The translations under genes were made by a program, and so were the position numbers. DNA of 64,000 nt, from positions 62,001 to 126,000 of the forward strand of contig CASEGL010000001.1 of the NCBI GenBank assembly GCA_949287525.1. The letters run 5' to 3'. This document shows, piece after piece, positions 35,541 to 44,430 of this stretch (positions are counted from its first letter, which is position 1; every line of letters begins with the position of its first letter). The notes beneath the pieces were generated by a model. The model was given only the letters and a program-made list of their open reading frames with translations. It was not told where the DNA came from and ran no database searches. The DNA is from an uncultured Rikenellaceae bacterium. GTDB lineage: Bacteria > Bacteroidota > Bacteroidia > Bacteroidales > Rikenellaceae.

Positions 35541-38500
35541 TCAGGCTGCCGGAGACCGGTCGGCGGCTTCGCGCACGGCTCCCTCGCGCAGCGCATCGAG
35601 GGTCTGCCATGCCTGCGCCATGCCTTTCACCTCTCTAACTGTCAGCATCAGCTTATTATTGTTCTGTTTCAGTACAAATTTCGCACTATTTTTCGATACA
35701 TATTTCAGAATGCCCATGAAAAGCGCGCTCTTGTAGTAGGGCGAATTGCCGTCCGACAGGAAACGGAGCAGCATGAGTCCGTTTTTCACCTTCACCCACT
35801 CGAATCCCAGTGCAACCGCACGCCACCGCAGCCGCACCACATCCATCAGATTGCGGGCCGACTCGGGCAGCGGGCCGAAACGGTCGACGAGCCGCTCCTC
35901 GAAGCGGTGCATCTGCTCCTCGTCGTGCATGGCATCCAGCTCCCGGTACAGGCGCAGTTTCTCGGCCCCCTGACCGATGTAGGCATCGGGCAGCAGCGCC
36001 TCGATGTCGGTCTCGATCTGGGCATCGGAGAGGTAGCTGACCTGCTGTTTCTGCTGCTCCTCCTGGCCGATCAGGCCGCCTGCCTCGGTAACGCCCTCGG
36101 CACGCAGCTCGGCCACGGCCTCGGCCAGGATCTTCTGGTAGGTCTCGAAGCCCATGTCAGCGATGAATCCGCTCTGCTCGGCCCCCAGCAGGTTGCCCGC
36201 GCCGCGGATGTCAAGATCCTGCATGGCGATATTGAATCCGGCGCCCAGATCCGAAAACTCCTCGACGGCGCGCAGCCGGCGGCGCGCATCGGAGGTGAGC
36301 AGTTCGTCGGGAGGCGTCAGCAGGTAGCAGTAGCCCTTGCGGTCGGAACGCCCCACGCGCCCCCGCAGCTGGTGCAGGTCGCTGAGGCCGAAGTTCTGGG
36401 CGTTATTGACGATGATGGTGTTGGCATTGGGGATATCGACGCCGTTCTCGACGATGGTCGTGGCCACCAGCACGTCGAACTCGCCGAAGATAAAGTCCAT
36501 AATCAGCCGTTCGAGCTGCTGGGCAGGCATTTGCCCATGGCCTACGGCCACTTTCACGCCCGGACACAGCCCGCGGATGATGTCGGCGATGTGTTCGATG
36601 TTGTCCACCCGGTTGTGGACGAAATAGACCTGTCCGTGGCGCGCCAGCTCGAAGTCGATCGCCTCCTTGATGATCGTCTCGTCGAACAGGTGCGACTCCG
36701 TGACGATGGGCTGTCGGTTGGGCGGCGGCGTGGCGATCACCGACAGGTCGCGCGCCCCCATCAGCGAGAACTGCAGCGTACGCGGGATGGGGGTAGCCGT
36801 CAGCGTCAGCGTGTCGATATGGACGCTCATCTGGCGCAGCTTCTCCTTGCTGGCCACGCCGAATTTCTGCTCCTCGTCGATGATGAGCAGCCCCAGGTCC
36901 TTGAAGCGGATATCCTTGCCGAGGATCTTGTGCGTGCCGATCAGGATGTCGATCCGGCCGGCCGCCAGATCTTCCCGGATCTGCTTCACCTCCTTGGCAC
37001 TCTTGGCGCGGCTCAGGTTCTCGACCCGAACGGGCAGTCCGCGCATACGCTCCGAGAAGGAGCGGTAATGCTGCAGCGACAGAATGGTGGTCGGCACCAG
37101 CACGGCCACCTGCTTGCCGTCGGTCGCCGCCTTGAAGGCCGCCCGGATGGCCACCTCCGTCTTGCCGAAGCCGACGTCGCCGCACACCAGCCGGTCCATC
37201 GGCTGCGGCTGCTCCATGTCGTGTTTGACCGCCTCGACCGCCTGCTGCTGGTCGGGCGTCTCCTCGTAGGGGAAGGCCGCCTCCAGCTCGTGCTGCAGGT
37301 AGCCGTCGGGCGAGAAGGCGAAACCGCCGCTCTCCTTCCGCTCGGCATAGAGCTTGATCAGCTCGCGGGCGATGTCCTTGACGGCATTCTTCGTGGCGGT
37401 CTTCATCCGCTGCCATGCCCCCGATCCGAGTTTGTAGACGCGGGGCGGCGTGTCGCTGTCCTTGTCCTTGTAGCGGGCAATGCGGTGCAGCGCATGGACA
37501 TTCACCAGCAGCACGTCGCCGTCCCTGTATTCCAGTTTGACCGCCTCATGCACCTTGCCGTTCTCGACCGTGCGCACCAGTCCGCCGAAACGTCCCACAC
37601 CGTGATCGATATGCACCACGTAGTCGCCCGGCTTGAGTTCGTTCAGTTCGGCCACCGTCAGCGCCTGCGTGCGGTCGATCTCCCCGCGCAGCGAATAGCG
37701 GTGGTAACGTTCAAATATCTGGTGGTCGGTATAGAGACATGCCTTCAGCGCCTTGTCCACGAAGCCCTCGTGGAGCGTCAGTGACAACGGCTCGAAGCGT
37801 ACCGACGGGAATCCTTCCGAAGCGAAGATATTGACCAGTCGTTCGATCTGCGCCTTGTTTTCGGAGAGCATGTAGGTCGTGAAGCCCTCCTCCATCCGGT
37901 CGTGAATGTCCCGCGCCAGCAGGTCGAACTGTTTGTTGAAGGCCGGCTGGGGCGCCGTATCGAACGACAGCACATCGGAAACCGCACATTCGGCGGGCAG
38001 GCCGCCCCGAAGCAGCAGGCAACGCCCCTCCAGTCCCGCCAGGAACTGCTTGCGGCTGGTCACACGGCCGTCCACCGATGCCGGGTCGTCCGCATCGGCC
38101 AGCATCTTCCGCCGGATGTCGTCCAGACGCCGCAGCAGATGTTCCAGGTCGTCGGCCCAATAGGTCACCTCGCCGGCAAAATCCGGAAACGAAACCCCCG
38201 TCCGCGCCGCCGCCTCGTGCTTGAGGTTGGGGACGATCTCGATCCGGTCGAGCTTTTCGGTCGAAAGCTGCGAGGCAATGTCGAAACGGCGCACCGACTC
38301 CACCTCGTCACCGAAGAAGTCGATACGGTAGGGCTTGTTCTCGGCATAGGAGAAGACATCCACGATGCCGCCGCGCCGCGAGTACTGTCCGGGTTCGTAC
38401 ACGAAATCGACCTTCGTGAAGCCGAACTCCTCCAGCAGGCCGACCATGACATCCATGTCCATCGTCTCGCCGCAGGCCACTGTCAGCGTCCGCCGCTCCA

Positions 38501-38921
38501 TCTCGCCGGCATCGGCCACCTTCTCGGCCAACGCCTCCGGATAGGTGCAGACGACCAGCGGCCCCTGCTCCCGACGGTAACCGCGCAGGGCCGTCAATGC
38601 GGCCGTCCGCTGCACGAGTCCCGAAGCATCCTCCTGACCGTACTGGATCGAACGCTTGTAGCCGGCCGGGAAGAACTTCACGCCGCGCTCGCCGAGCAGG
38701 CCGTAAAAGTCGTTCATCAGATAGGCCGCCGCATCCTTGTCACCGCACATGAAGACATGCGCGCCGCCGACCCGCCCGATGGCCGCCGCCGCATACACCG
38801 CATAGGCCGACCCGACGAGTCCCTTGATCTCCGTCGTCCGCTCCGGCCGGAGCGCTCCGGCCAATGCCTTGCAGGCAGCCGATCCGGCCACCCGCTCCAT
38901 GATATCCTTTACCTTCGCCAC
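35541..38921 (-). CDS. mfd: Transcription-repair coupling factor
   Basis: 1126 aa, normal Mfd length. UvrB-homology N-terminus (about 1-420), the RNA polymerase-interacting domain (about 430-520; LKPGDYVVHIDHGVGRFGGL), then the RecG-like translocase: Walker A GDVGFGKTEVA, DEEQ box DEEQKFGV, motif III TLTATPIPRTLQFSLMGARDLSV, motif VI QLRGRVGRSDRKGYCYLL, and the C-terminal TRCF domain. Mfd removes RNA polymerase stalled at lesions and recruits UvrA. It lies 75 bases upstream of coaX on the same strand without a terminator. Confidence 0.97.
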   Translation of the reverse strand: MAKVKDIMERVAGSAACKALAGALRPERTTEIKGLVGSAYAVYAAAAIGRVGGAHVFMCGDKDAAAYLMNDFYGLLGERGVKFFPAGYKRSIQYGQEDASGLVQRTAALTALRGYRREQGPLVVCTYPEALAEKVADAGEMERRTLTVACGETMDMDVMVGLLEEFGFTKVDFVYEPGQYSRRGGIVDVFSYAENKPYRIDFFGDEVESVRRFDIASQLSTEKLDRIEIVPNLKHEAAARTGVSFPDFAGEVTYWADDLEHLLRRLDDIRRKMLADADDPASVDGRVTSRKQFLAGLEGRCLLLRGGLPAECAVSDVLSFDTAPQPAFNKQFDLLARDIHDRMEEGFTTYMLSENKAQIERLVNIFASEGFPSVRFEPLSLTLHEGFVDKALKACLYTDHQIFERYHRYSLRGEIDRTQALTVAELNELKPGDYVVHIDHGVGRFGGLVRTVENGKVHEAVKLEYRDGDVLLVNVHALHRIARYKDKDSDTPPRVYKLGSGAWQRMKTATKNAVKDIARELIKLYAERKESGGFAFSPDGYLQHELEAAFPYEETPDQQQAVEAVKHDMEQPQPMDRLVCGDVGFGKTEVAIRAAFKAATDGKQVAVLVPTTILSLQHYRSFSERMRGLPVRVENLSRAKSAKEVKQIREDLAAGRIDILIGTHKILGKDIRFKDLGLLIIDEEQKFGVASKEKLRQMSVHIDTLTLTATPIPRTLQFSLMGARDLSVIATPPPNRQPIVTESHLFDETIIKEAIDFELARHGQVYFVHNRVDNIEHIADIIRGLCPGVKVAVGHGQMPAQQLERLIMDFIFGEFDVLVATTIVENGVDIPNANTIIVNNAQNFGLSDLHQLRGRVGRSDRKGYCYLLTPPDELLTSDARRRLRAVEEFSDLGAGFNIAMQDLDIRGAGNLLGAEQSGFIADMGFETYQKILAEAVAELRAEGVTEAGGLIGQEEQQKQQVSYLSDAQIETDIEALLPDAYIGQGAEKLRLYRELDAMHDEEQMHRFEERLVDRFGPLPESARNLMDVVRLRWRAVALGFEWVKVKNGLMLLRFLSDGNSPYYKSALFMGILKYVSKNSAKFVLKQNNNKLMLTVREVKGMAQAWQTLDALREGAVREAADRSPAA

Positions 38922-39006
38922 GACACTTTTACGTTCTATTCGTTCATTGTTCTCTTTCCCACCTGCGGCGGAGCAGCTTCCCGCCGCAACGGAACCCGAC
39001 CGTCAG

Positions 39007-39063
39007 AAAAAAACGGAATCCGGTCATCGTCCCGCACATGTCGGTTCGATGGCCGGACTCCGT
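39007..39063 (-). terminator. Terminator of rng
   Basis: 17-bp stem (39013-39029 with 39047-39063; two G-T pairs) with a 17-base loop; on the minus strand a run of seven T follows. It lies 26 bases past the rng stop. Confidence 0.85.
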
Positions 39064-39088
39064 AAAATCGTTTGTACGCGTCGATGCC

Positions 39089-40636
39089 TCAAAGCAGCTG
39101 CCTGTTCTTCCGATCCAGGAATTTGTATTCGACCATGCCCAGCGACTGATCGACCCGAACCGGCAGCCGGAAGCGGTACTTGCACATCCACCGCAGCCGC
39201 ACACTGGGAAATCCCCTTTTCAGATAGGCCGAAACATAGGGGCTGACCAGCAGTTTCAACAGCCTGATCTTCTTCTCTCCGGCATAGTAGGCAATCAGAT
39301 TCTCCAGCTCGCGCTCGATGCTGACCGTCGTCGTCATCTTTCCCGTTCCGCCGCACATCGGGCAAACCTCCTCGACATGCTCGATCGCCTCCGGACGCAC
39401 CCGCTGGCGGGTGATCTGCATGAGGCCGAACTTGGACAGCGGCAGGATCGTATGTTTGGCCTTGTCGCCCGCCATCAGCTCCTGCATGGTTTTGTAGAGC
39501 TTCTGCCGGTTCTCGGCCTTGTGCAGGTCGATGAAGTCGATCACCACCTGGCCTCCCATATCGCGCAGACGCAGCTGACGGGCGATCTCGGCCGCCGCCA
39601 TCAGATTGACATCCATCGCCGTACTCTCCTGATCGTCGGCCACCTTGGCCCGATTGCCGCTGTTCACATCGATGACGTTCATCGCCTCGGTGTGTTCAAT
39701 GATAAGGTAAGCGCCCCGTTTGAGCGACACGTATTTCGAGAAGAGCGACTTGATCTGCCGCGACATGTCGTAGTTGTCGAGAATCGAAACCTTACCCTTG
39801 TAAAGTTTGACGATCTTCTCCTGTTCGGGGGCGATGACCCGGATATATTCCCGAATCGCATCGTACATGTCCTTGTCATCCACGGCGATGGTGCTGAACG
39901 AACCGTTCAGCGAATCCCGCAGGATGGTGGTCGCGCGATTCATCTCGCCCAGCAACAGGGCGGGCGGTTCCAGCGTCTTCACATTGGCGAGGGCACCTTC
40001 CCAGCGCTCGATCAACGACCGTACATCCTGTTCGATGTCGGCATCGTTTTTCCCCTGCGCGGCGGTGCGGACGATGACGCCGTAATTCTTGGGCAATACG
40101 GACGAAACGATCCTTTTGAGACGTTTGCGTTCCTCGGCAGAACGGATCTTCTGCGAAATGGAAATCTTGTTGGAGAAAGGAATCAGCACCACATTGCGGC
40201 CGGCCAGCGAAATGTCGGCCGTCAGCCTGGGTCCTTTGGTCGAAATGGCCTCCTTGGCCACCTGCACCATGACGGGCTGGCCCGTAGCCAGCAGCGTGCC
40301 AATCTTGCCTGTTTTGCCGATGGGCTGTTCGAGTTTGAACGTATCGAACCGTACGTTGTTCCGTTTCGGCCCCAACAACTGCCCCACCAATTTCTGCAGG
40401 GAAGCAAACTGGGGACCGAGATCGAGATAGTGGATGAAAGCGTCTTTCTCGTGTCCGATATTCACGAAGGCCGCATTGAGTCCCGGCATGATCTTGCGCA
40501 CCCTGCCGAAATAGATGTCGCCTACCGCGAACCCCGTCTTGACGCTCTCCTTGTTGAGTTCGACCAGCTGCTTGTCCTCGGCGAGGGCAATCGTGATCTC
40601 ACTCTTGGTTACATTGATAATCAGTTCCCTATTCAT
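39089..40636 (-). CDS. rng: Ribonuclease G/E family endoribonuclease
   Basis: 515 aa, RNase G size with no long RNase E tail. An S1-like N-terminus (VGDIYFGRVRKIMPGLNAAFVNIGHEKDAFIH) is followed by the catalytic domain with the metal-binding aspartates in NVIDVNSGN and VIDFIDLH, then the Zn-link CPMCGGTGK and a small C-terminal domain. It processes 16S rRNA 5' ends and decays mRNAs. Together with rny it gives this organism two major endonucleases within 20 kb. A terminator lies on each side. Confidence 0.95.
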   Translation of the reverse strand: MNRELIINVTKSEITIALAEDKQLVELNKESVKTGFAVGDIYFGRVRKIMPGLNAAFVNIGHEKDAFIHYLDLGPQFASLQKLVGQLLGPKRNNVRFDTFKLEQPIGKTGKIGTLLATGQPVMVQVAKEAISTKGPRLTADISLAGRNVVLIPFSNKISISQKIRSAEERKRLKRIVSSVLPKNYGVIVRTAAQGKNDADIEQDVRSLIERWEGALANVKTLEPPALLLGEMNRATTILRDSLNGSFSTIAVDDKDMYDAIREYIRVIAPEQEKIVKLYKGKVSILDNYDMSRQIKSLFSKYVSLKRGAYLIIEHTEAMNVIDVNSGNRAKVADDQESTAMDVNLMAAAEIARQLRLRDMGGQVVIDFIDLHKAENRQKLYKTMQELMAGDKAKHTILPLSKFGLMQITRQRVRPEAIEHVEEVCPMCGGTGKMTTTVSIERELENLIAYYAGEKKIRLLKLLVSPYVSAYLKRGFPSVRLRWMCKYRFRLPVRVDQSLGMVEYKFLDRKNRQLL

Positions 40637-40670
40637 CTGTGATTCTCCTTAAATGGGAAACCGCAATCGG

Positions 40671-40706
40671 AAAACCGCCGTGCGCCTGCCGGTGCAGGCG
40701 CACGGC
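40671..40706 (-). terminator. Terminator of the HU/COX24-type mini-operon
   Basis: 13-bp perfect GC-rich stem (40677-40689 with 40694-40706) with a CGGT loop; on the minus strand GGTTTTCCG follows. It is 84 bases past the mini-gene stop. Confidence 0.8.
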
Positions 40707-40789
40707 ATTCCGTCAGAATCAATAAATAAAGCCAAAGAACGGTACGTCTTCAGCTTTATCTATTCTTACGAGAGCATAAACTCAGCTAC

Positions 40790-40882
40790 CTATTTTTTCT
40801 TTTTATGTCTGTTCTTTCTCAGACGTTTTTTTCTTTTGTGGGTAGCCATTTTATGCCCCTTGCGTTTTTTACCACTTGGCAT
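40790..40882 (-). CDS. AURKAIP1/COX24-domain mini-protein, likely ribosome-associated
   Basis: 30 aa, below usual gene-calling limits. It begins MPSGKKRKGHKMATHKRKKR and ends in a run of Lys; more than half of the residues are Lys, Arg or His. This is the sequence pattern of the AURKAIP1/COX24 family, whose mitochondrial member is ribosomal protein mS38 and whose mycobacterial relative is bS22. By family, it probably binds rRNA in the small subunit. It lies 45 bases downstream of the HU gene on the same strand with no terminator between, so the two are probably co-transcribed. Confidence 0.85.
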   Translation of the reverse strand: MPSGKKRKGHKMATHKRKKRLRKNRHKKKK

Positions 40883-40927
40883 AGCTGTTAATTTTTATTG
40901 TCGGTTAATTTTAAAAGTTGCTTTCGC

Positions 40928-41248
40928 TTATTTTTTCGAAACCTTCATGGTTTCGTTCTTGATCTGAGCCACAAAGCTTTTCGACGGCTTGAAAGCAGGG
41001 ATGCAGTGGGCGGGAATATCGATCGAAGTTCCCTCCGTAATATTGCGAGCCACCTTCGGCGCACGATCCTTGATAATGAAGCTGCCGAAACCTCTCAAGA
41101 ATACGCCGCGATCCTTACCCTTCTTGTCTTTATTTTCGATGAGGGCGTTCTTCACGCTCTCCATGAATGCTTCTACGATCTGCTGTACCTGAGCTTTCTC
41201 TACTCCCGTCTGTTTCGAGATCTCATTTACGATATCGGCTTTCGTCAT
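40928..41248 (-). CDS. HU/IHF-family DNA-binding protein
   Basis: 106 aa. Standard HU fold: MTKADIVNEISKQTGVEKAQVQQIVEAFMESV helices, GVFLRGFGSFIIKDRAPKVARN beta arms and the IPAHCIPAFKPSKSF end, in place of the classic RNP loop ending. It is slightly longer than E. coli HU (90 aa), with a charged insert (ENKDKKGKDRG) after the second helix and a short C-terminal tail. It bends and compacts DNA. It diverges from porX. Confidence 0.94.
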   Translation of the reverse strand: MTKADIVNEISKQTGVEKAQVQQIVEAFMESVKNALIENKDKKGKDRGVFLRGFGSFIIKDRAPKVARNITEGTSIDIPAHCIPAFKPSKSFVAQIKNETMKVSKK

Positions 41249-41294
41249 TTTGTTTGAGTATTTAAATGTACAACATCAACATCTTTGAGGACTG

Positions 41295-41302
41295 CAAATA
41301 TA
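41295..41302 (-). promoter_or_regulatory. -7 element for the HU gene
   Basis: Minus-strand TATATTTG, 46 bases before the start codon, in an AT-rich stretch. -33 box not clear. Confidence 0.6.
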
Positions 41303-41466
41303 CATCAATTATTTCTTTTTTCCATCTGCATATCAATTTTTTCGCAAAAACATTCGTTCCGCAATGCACCGTCCGACACCGATTTTCCCTGCGTCCGAAT
41401 GCCCGCACACCGGTCGGCCGGCTGCGAAAAAACAACGCATCCGGACAATAAAAACGCCCTCTATTC

Positions 41467-41497
41467 TTTATTATTATGCATCGTATGTTTAATTTTG
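41467..41497 (+). promoter_or_regulatory. Promoter for porX-tsaE
   Basis: TTTA (41467-41470), a 19-base spacer, then exact TAATTTTG (41490-41497). The leader is about 50 nt. Confidence 0.65.
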
Positions 41498-41555
41498 TCG
41501 GGATGGGCCGCCCCGCCCCAGGCAGGGAAGCCCCGCCGTCGAGAAACGAAACACC

Positions 41556-43112
41556 ATGAACGAAACCCGCATCCTGTGGGTGGACGACGAAGTCGATCTG
41601 CTCAAATCCCATATCCTGTTCCTGCGCGCCAAAGGCTACGAGGTGGACGCCTGCAACAACGGGGCCGACGCCGTGGAGATGGTGCGCACCACCCCCTACG
41701 ACCTCATCATTCTCGACGAGATGATGCCCGGCATGACCGGCCTGGAGACCCTGCCGCTCATCAAGGAGATCCGCCCCACCACCCCGGTCATCATGGTGAC
41801 CAAGAGCGAGGAGGAGAGCATCATGGACAAGGCCATCGGCTCCAAGATCGCCGACTACCTCATCAAGCCGGTCAATCCCAACCAGGTGCTGCTCTCCATC
41901 AAGAAGAACGTCCACTCGCGCCAGCTGGTCACCGAACAGAACACGGCCGACTACCGCGCCGAGTTCGGCCGCATCTCCTCGCTGCTCTCCCAGGCGCACG
42001 GCTTTGCCGACTGGTGCGCCATCTACCGCAAGCTGGCCGGCTGGGAGATCGAGCTGACCGACTCCACCGATGCCGGCATCCGCGAAATCCTCTCCTACCA
42101 GGAGCAGGAGGCCAACAACGAGTTCGGCAAGTTCGTCAAGCGCAACTACCTCGACTGGATCAACCGCCGCGACGAGACCACGCCCGTCATGTCCCACACG
42201 CTGCTGCGCAATCGGGTCTTCCCGCTGGTGGACGAAAAGAAGAAGCTCACGCTGCTGGTGATCGACAACTTCCGCTACGACCAGTGGCGCTCGATCAACC
42301 CGCTGCTGCACGACTATTACGACGTGGCGACCGAGGACTTCTACTGCAGCATCCTGCCCACCGCCACGCAATATGCCCGCAACGCGCTCTTCGCCGGACT
42401 GATGCCGCTGGCCATCGACAAGATCATGCCCGACCGCTGGCTCAACGACAACGAGGAGGGGGGCAAGAACAAATACGAGGAGGAGTTCCTGATGCGCCAG
42501 CTCCAGTCGCTCGGCAAACGGTGGAAGACCTCGTTCGACAAGCTGATCCGACCCGAAGCGGGGCGCAGGCTGATCGAGAATATCCAGCATGTCTACGACG
42601 CCGACTTCTCGGTGATCGTCTACAACTTCCTGGACATCCTCTCGCACGCCCGCACCGAGACGGAGATCATCCGCGAGCTGAGTGCCGACGAGGCGGCCTT
42701 CCGATCGCTGACCCGCTCGTGGTTCGAGCATTCGGATCTCTACACGATCCTTAAGATGCTCTCCGGACAGGGACACACGGTGGTCATCACCTCCGACCAC
42801 GGCACCATCCGCGTGGACAACCCGATCCGCATCGTGGGCGACCGCGAGACCTCGCCCAACCTGCGCTACAAGACGGGACGCAACCTCAACTACAACCCCA
42901 AGGAGGTCTTCGAGATCACCCGGCCGGAGGAGGCGCAGCTGCCGCAGGGCAACCTCACCTCGACCTATGTCTTCGCCACGGGTCACGACTTCTTCTCCTA
43001 CCCCAACAACGCCAACAAGTACATCCGCTACTACAAGAACACCTTCCAGCACGGCGGCATCTCGATGGAGGAGATGCTCGTTCCCTTCATCGTTCTCGAA
43101 CCGAAACGATGA
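41556..43112 (+). CDS. porX: PorX: response regulator with PglZ effector domain
   Basis: 518 aa. The receiver domain (about 1-120) has the acid pocket Asp10-Asp11-Glu12 (WVDDE), phospho-acceptor Asp54 (LIILDEMMPG), Thr82 and Lys104 (LIKP). A helical linker leads to a PglZ/alkaline-phosphatase-like domain (about 210-518) with putative metal ligands in LLVIDNFRYDQW, LPTATQYARN, TSDHGTI and HGGISMEE. This is the PorX architecture. PorX is phosphorylated by PorY and controls type IX secretion with SigP in gliding or pathogenic relatives, and its PglZ domain is reported to hydrolyse oligonucleotides. Neither porY nor T9SS structural genes are in this window. tsaE follows after 50 bases. Confidence 0.93.
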   Translation: MNETRILWVDDEVDLLKSHILFLRAKGYEVDACNNGADAVEMVRTTPYDLIILDEMMPGMTGLETLPLIKEIRPTTPVIMVTKSEEESIMDKAIGSKIADYLIKPVNPNQVLLSIKKNVHSRQLVTEQNTADYRAEFGRISSLLSQAHGFADWCAIYRKLAGWEIELTDSTDAGIREILSYQEQEANNEFGKFVKRNYLDWINRRDETTPVMSHTLLRNRVFPLVDEKKKLTLLVIDNFRYDQWRSINPLLHDYYDVATEDFYCSILPTATQYARNALFAGLMPLAIDKIMPDRWLNDNEEGGKNKYEEEFLMRQLQSLGKRWKTSFDKLIRPEAGRRLIENIQHVYDADFSVIVYNFLDILSHARTETEIIRELSADEAAFRSLTRSWFEHSDLYTILKMLSGQGHTVVITSDHGTIRVDNPIRIVGDRETSPNLRYKTGRNLNYNPKEVFEITRPEEAQLPQGNLTSTYVFATGHDFFSYPNNANKYIRYYKNTFQHGGISMEEMLVPFIVLEPKR

Positions 43113-43162
43113 CCCGCCGGCCGACAACCGAAAGCATACCGTAAAAACGACAATACACACTC

Positions 43163-43579
43163 ATGGAAACCATCGAAATAGATTCGCTCCGCGACCTGCC
43201 CGACGCGGCCGAAGCCATCCTCGACCGGGCGGGCGAACGGCGCGTTGTCGCCTTCTACGGCGAAATGGGCGCCGGCAAGACCACCCTCATCCGCGCCATC
43301 TGCGACCGGATGGGCGTAACCGATGCCGTGTCGAGTCCCACGTTCGCCCTGGTGAACCACTACGTCGGCGACAACGACCGCAACATCTACCACTTCGACT
43401 TCTACCGCATCGACCGGCTGGAGGAGGCATTCGACCTCGGCTACGACGAATATTTCGACAGCGACGCGCTCTGTCTGGTCGAGTGGCCGGAGAAGATCGA
43501 ACCCCTGCTGCCGGACGACACGCTGACGGTCCGCATCGAGGTGACGGGTCCCACGTCCCGCACCGTCACAATCGGCTGA
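43163..43579 (+). CDS. tsaE: tRNA threonylcarbamoyladenosine biosynthesis ATPase TsaE
   Basis: 138 aa, standard length. P-loop GEMGAGKTTLIRAI, then VSSPTFALVNHY and the HFDFYRI segment, then LVEWPEKIEPLLP near the end, all characteristic. TsaE is the ATPase partner of TsaB-TsaD in making t6A37 on ANN-decoding tRNAs. It is downstream of porX in an apparent two-gene unit closed by a terminator. Confidence 0.95.
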   Translation: METIEIDSLRDLPDAAEAILDRAGERRVVAFYGEMGAGKTTLIRAICDRMGVTDAVSSPTFALVNHYVGDNDRNIYHFDFYRIDRLEEAFDLGYDEYFDSDALCLVEWPEKIEPLLPDDTLTVRIEVTGPTSRTVTIG

Positions 43580-43614
43580 TCCATGCGCATGCCGCCGGAC
43601 AAGCGTCCCCGCAC

Positions 43615-43647
43615 AAGGTTTCTCCCCCGCGAGAAACCTTTTTTTAT
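43615..43647 (+). terminator. Terminator after tsaE
   Basis: 10-bp perfect stem (43615-43624 with 43631-43640), a 6-base loop and a run of T. Confidence 0.9.
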
Positions 43648-43743
43648 CGCTCCCTGCCGCACATCCCTGCACCGCACAACGGCGGCGCCCCCCCGACCCC
43701 GGGAGTGCGCCGCCATTTGTATTATCCGCTGCCGGCCGCCCCG

Positions 43744-44211
43744 TCAATAGTCCGTCCGTTCAGTCTGCGCGCGCCACGCCTCGAAGGCGGCCAGCGCCTC
43801 ACTGCCCAGCAGCCGCTCGGTGTGCAGGCTGCGCGCCGACGGGTCGAGCGCCACCTCCCGATAGATCAGCGAATCGTCGAAACCCGCCCGCTCGGCATCG
43901 TGGCGGTCGCCCGCATAGTAGAGCCTGTCGAGCCGCGCCCAGTAGATCGCCCCCAGACACATGGGACACGGTTCGCACGAGGAGTAGATCTCACACCCGC
44001 CCAGGTCGAACGTTCCCAGCCGCGCGGCAGCCGCCCGAATGGCATTCACCTCGGCATGGGCCGTCGGATCGCACGAGGCGGTCACGCGGTTCACGCCCGT
44101 CGCCACCACCTCTCCGCCGCGGGCAATCACGGCGCCGAACGGACCGCCTCCCTGCGCCACATTCTCCACCGAGAGACGGATCGCCTCCCGCATCAGTTCC
44201 TCTTTCGTCAT
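43744..44211 (-). CDS. guaD: Guanine deaminase, cytidine-deaminase fold
   Basis: 155 aa from MTKEELMREAIRLSVENV. Zinc-site motifs HAEVNAIR and SCEPCPMCLGAIYWA place it in the CDA superfamily. The C-terminal half (AGFDDSLIYREVALDP ... AFEAWRAQTERTDY) resembles Bacillus guanine deaminase GuaD rather than TadA, which would carry tRNA-binding features and a different tail. It would convert guanine to xanthine. It lies convergent to tsaE and divergent from the membrane protein gene. Confidence 0.85.
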   Translation of the reverse strand: MTKEELMREAIRLSVENVAQGGGPFGAVIARGGEVVATGVNRVTASCDPTAHAEVNAIRAAAARLGTFDLGGCEIYSSCEPCPMCLGAIYWARLDRLYYAGDRHDAERAGFDDSLIYREVALDPSARSLHTERLLGSEALAAFEAWRAQTERTDY

Positions 44212-44396
44212 CGTTCTTTTTGTTTGTCCGGTTCCATCGGTTTGTCCGTCGCACCACACGGCGCCTGCACCGGTTGCCGCCCGTCGGGCGTCACGCGGCG
44301 GACGGAACAAAAATACGATTTCCCCGCCATTTTCCCGCGCCTTCTCCGATCACAAGTCGCACGCCGCACTGCGGCTGTTTTCCACGAAAAAAGATT

Positions 44397-44404
44397 TACC
44401 TTTA
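44397..44404 (+). promoter_or_regulatory. -7-like element for the membrane protein gene
   Basis: TACCTTTA, seven of eight matches to TAnnTTTG, 26 bases before the start codon. Confidence 0.45.
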
Positions 44405-44430
44405 CCGCATCATCATTGACCCCCAAAATC

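Noticed and set aside
43681..43714. Terminator of guaD
   Set aside because: An 8-bp GGCGGCGC/GCGCCGCC stem is present, but on the minus strand it lacks a T run and the loop is large, so it was not called.
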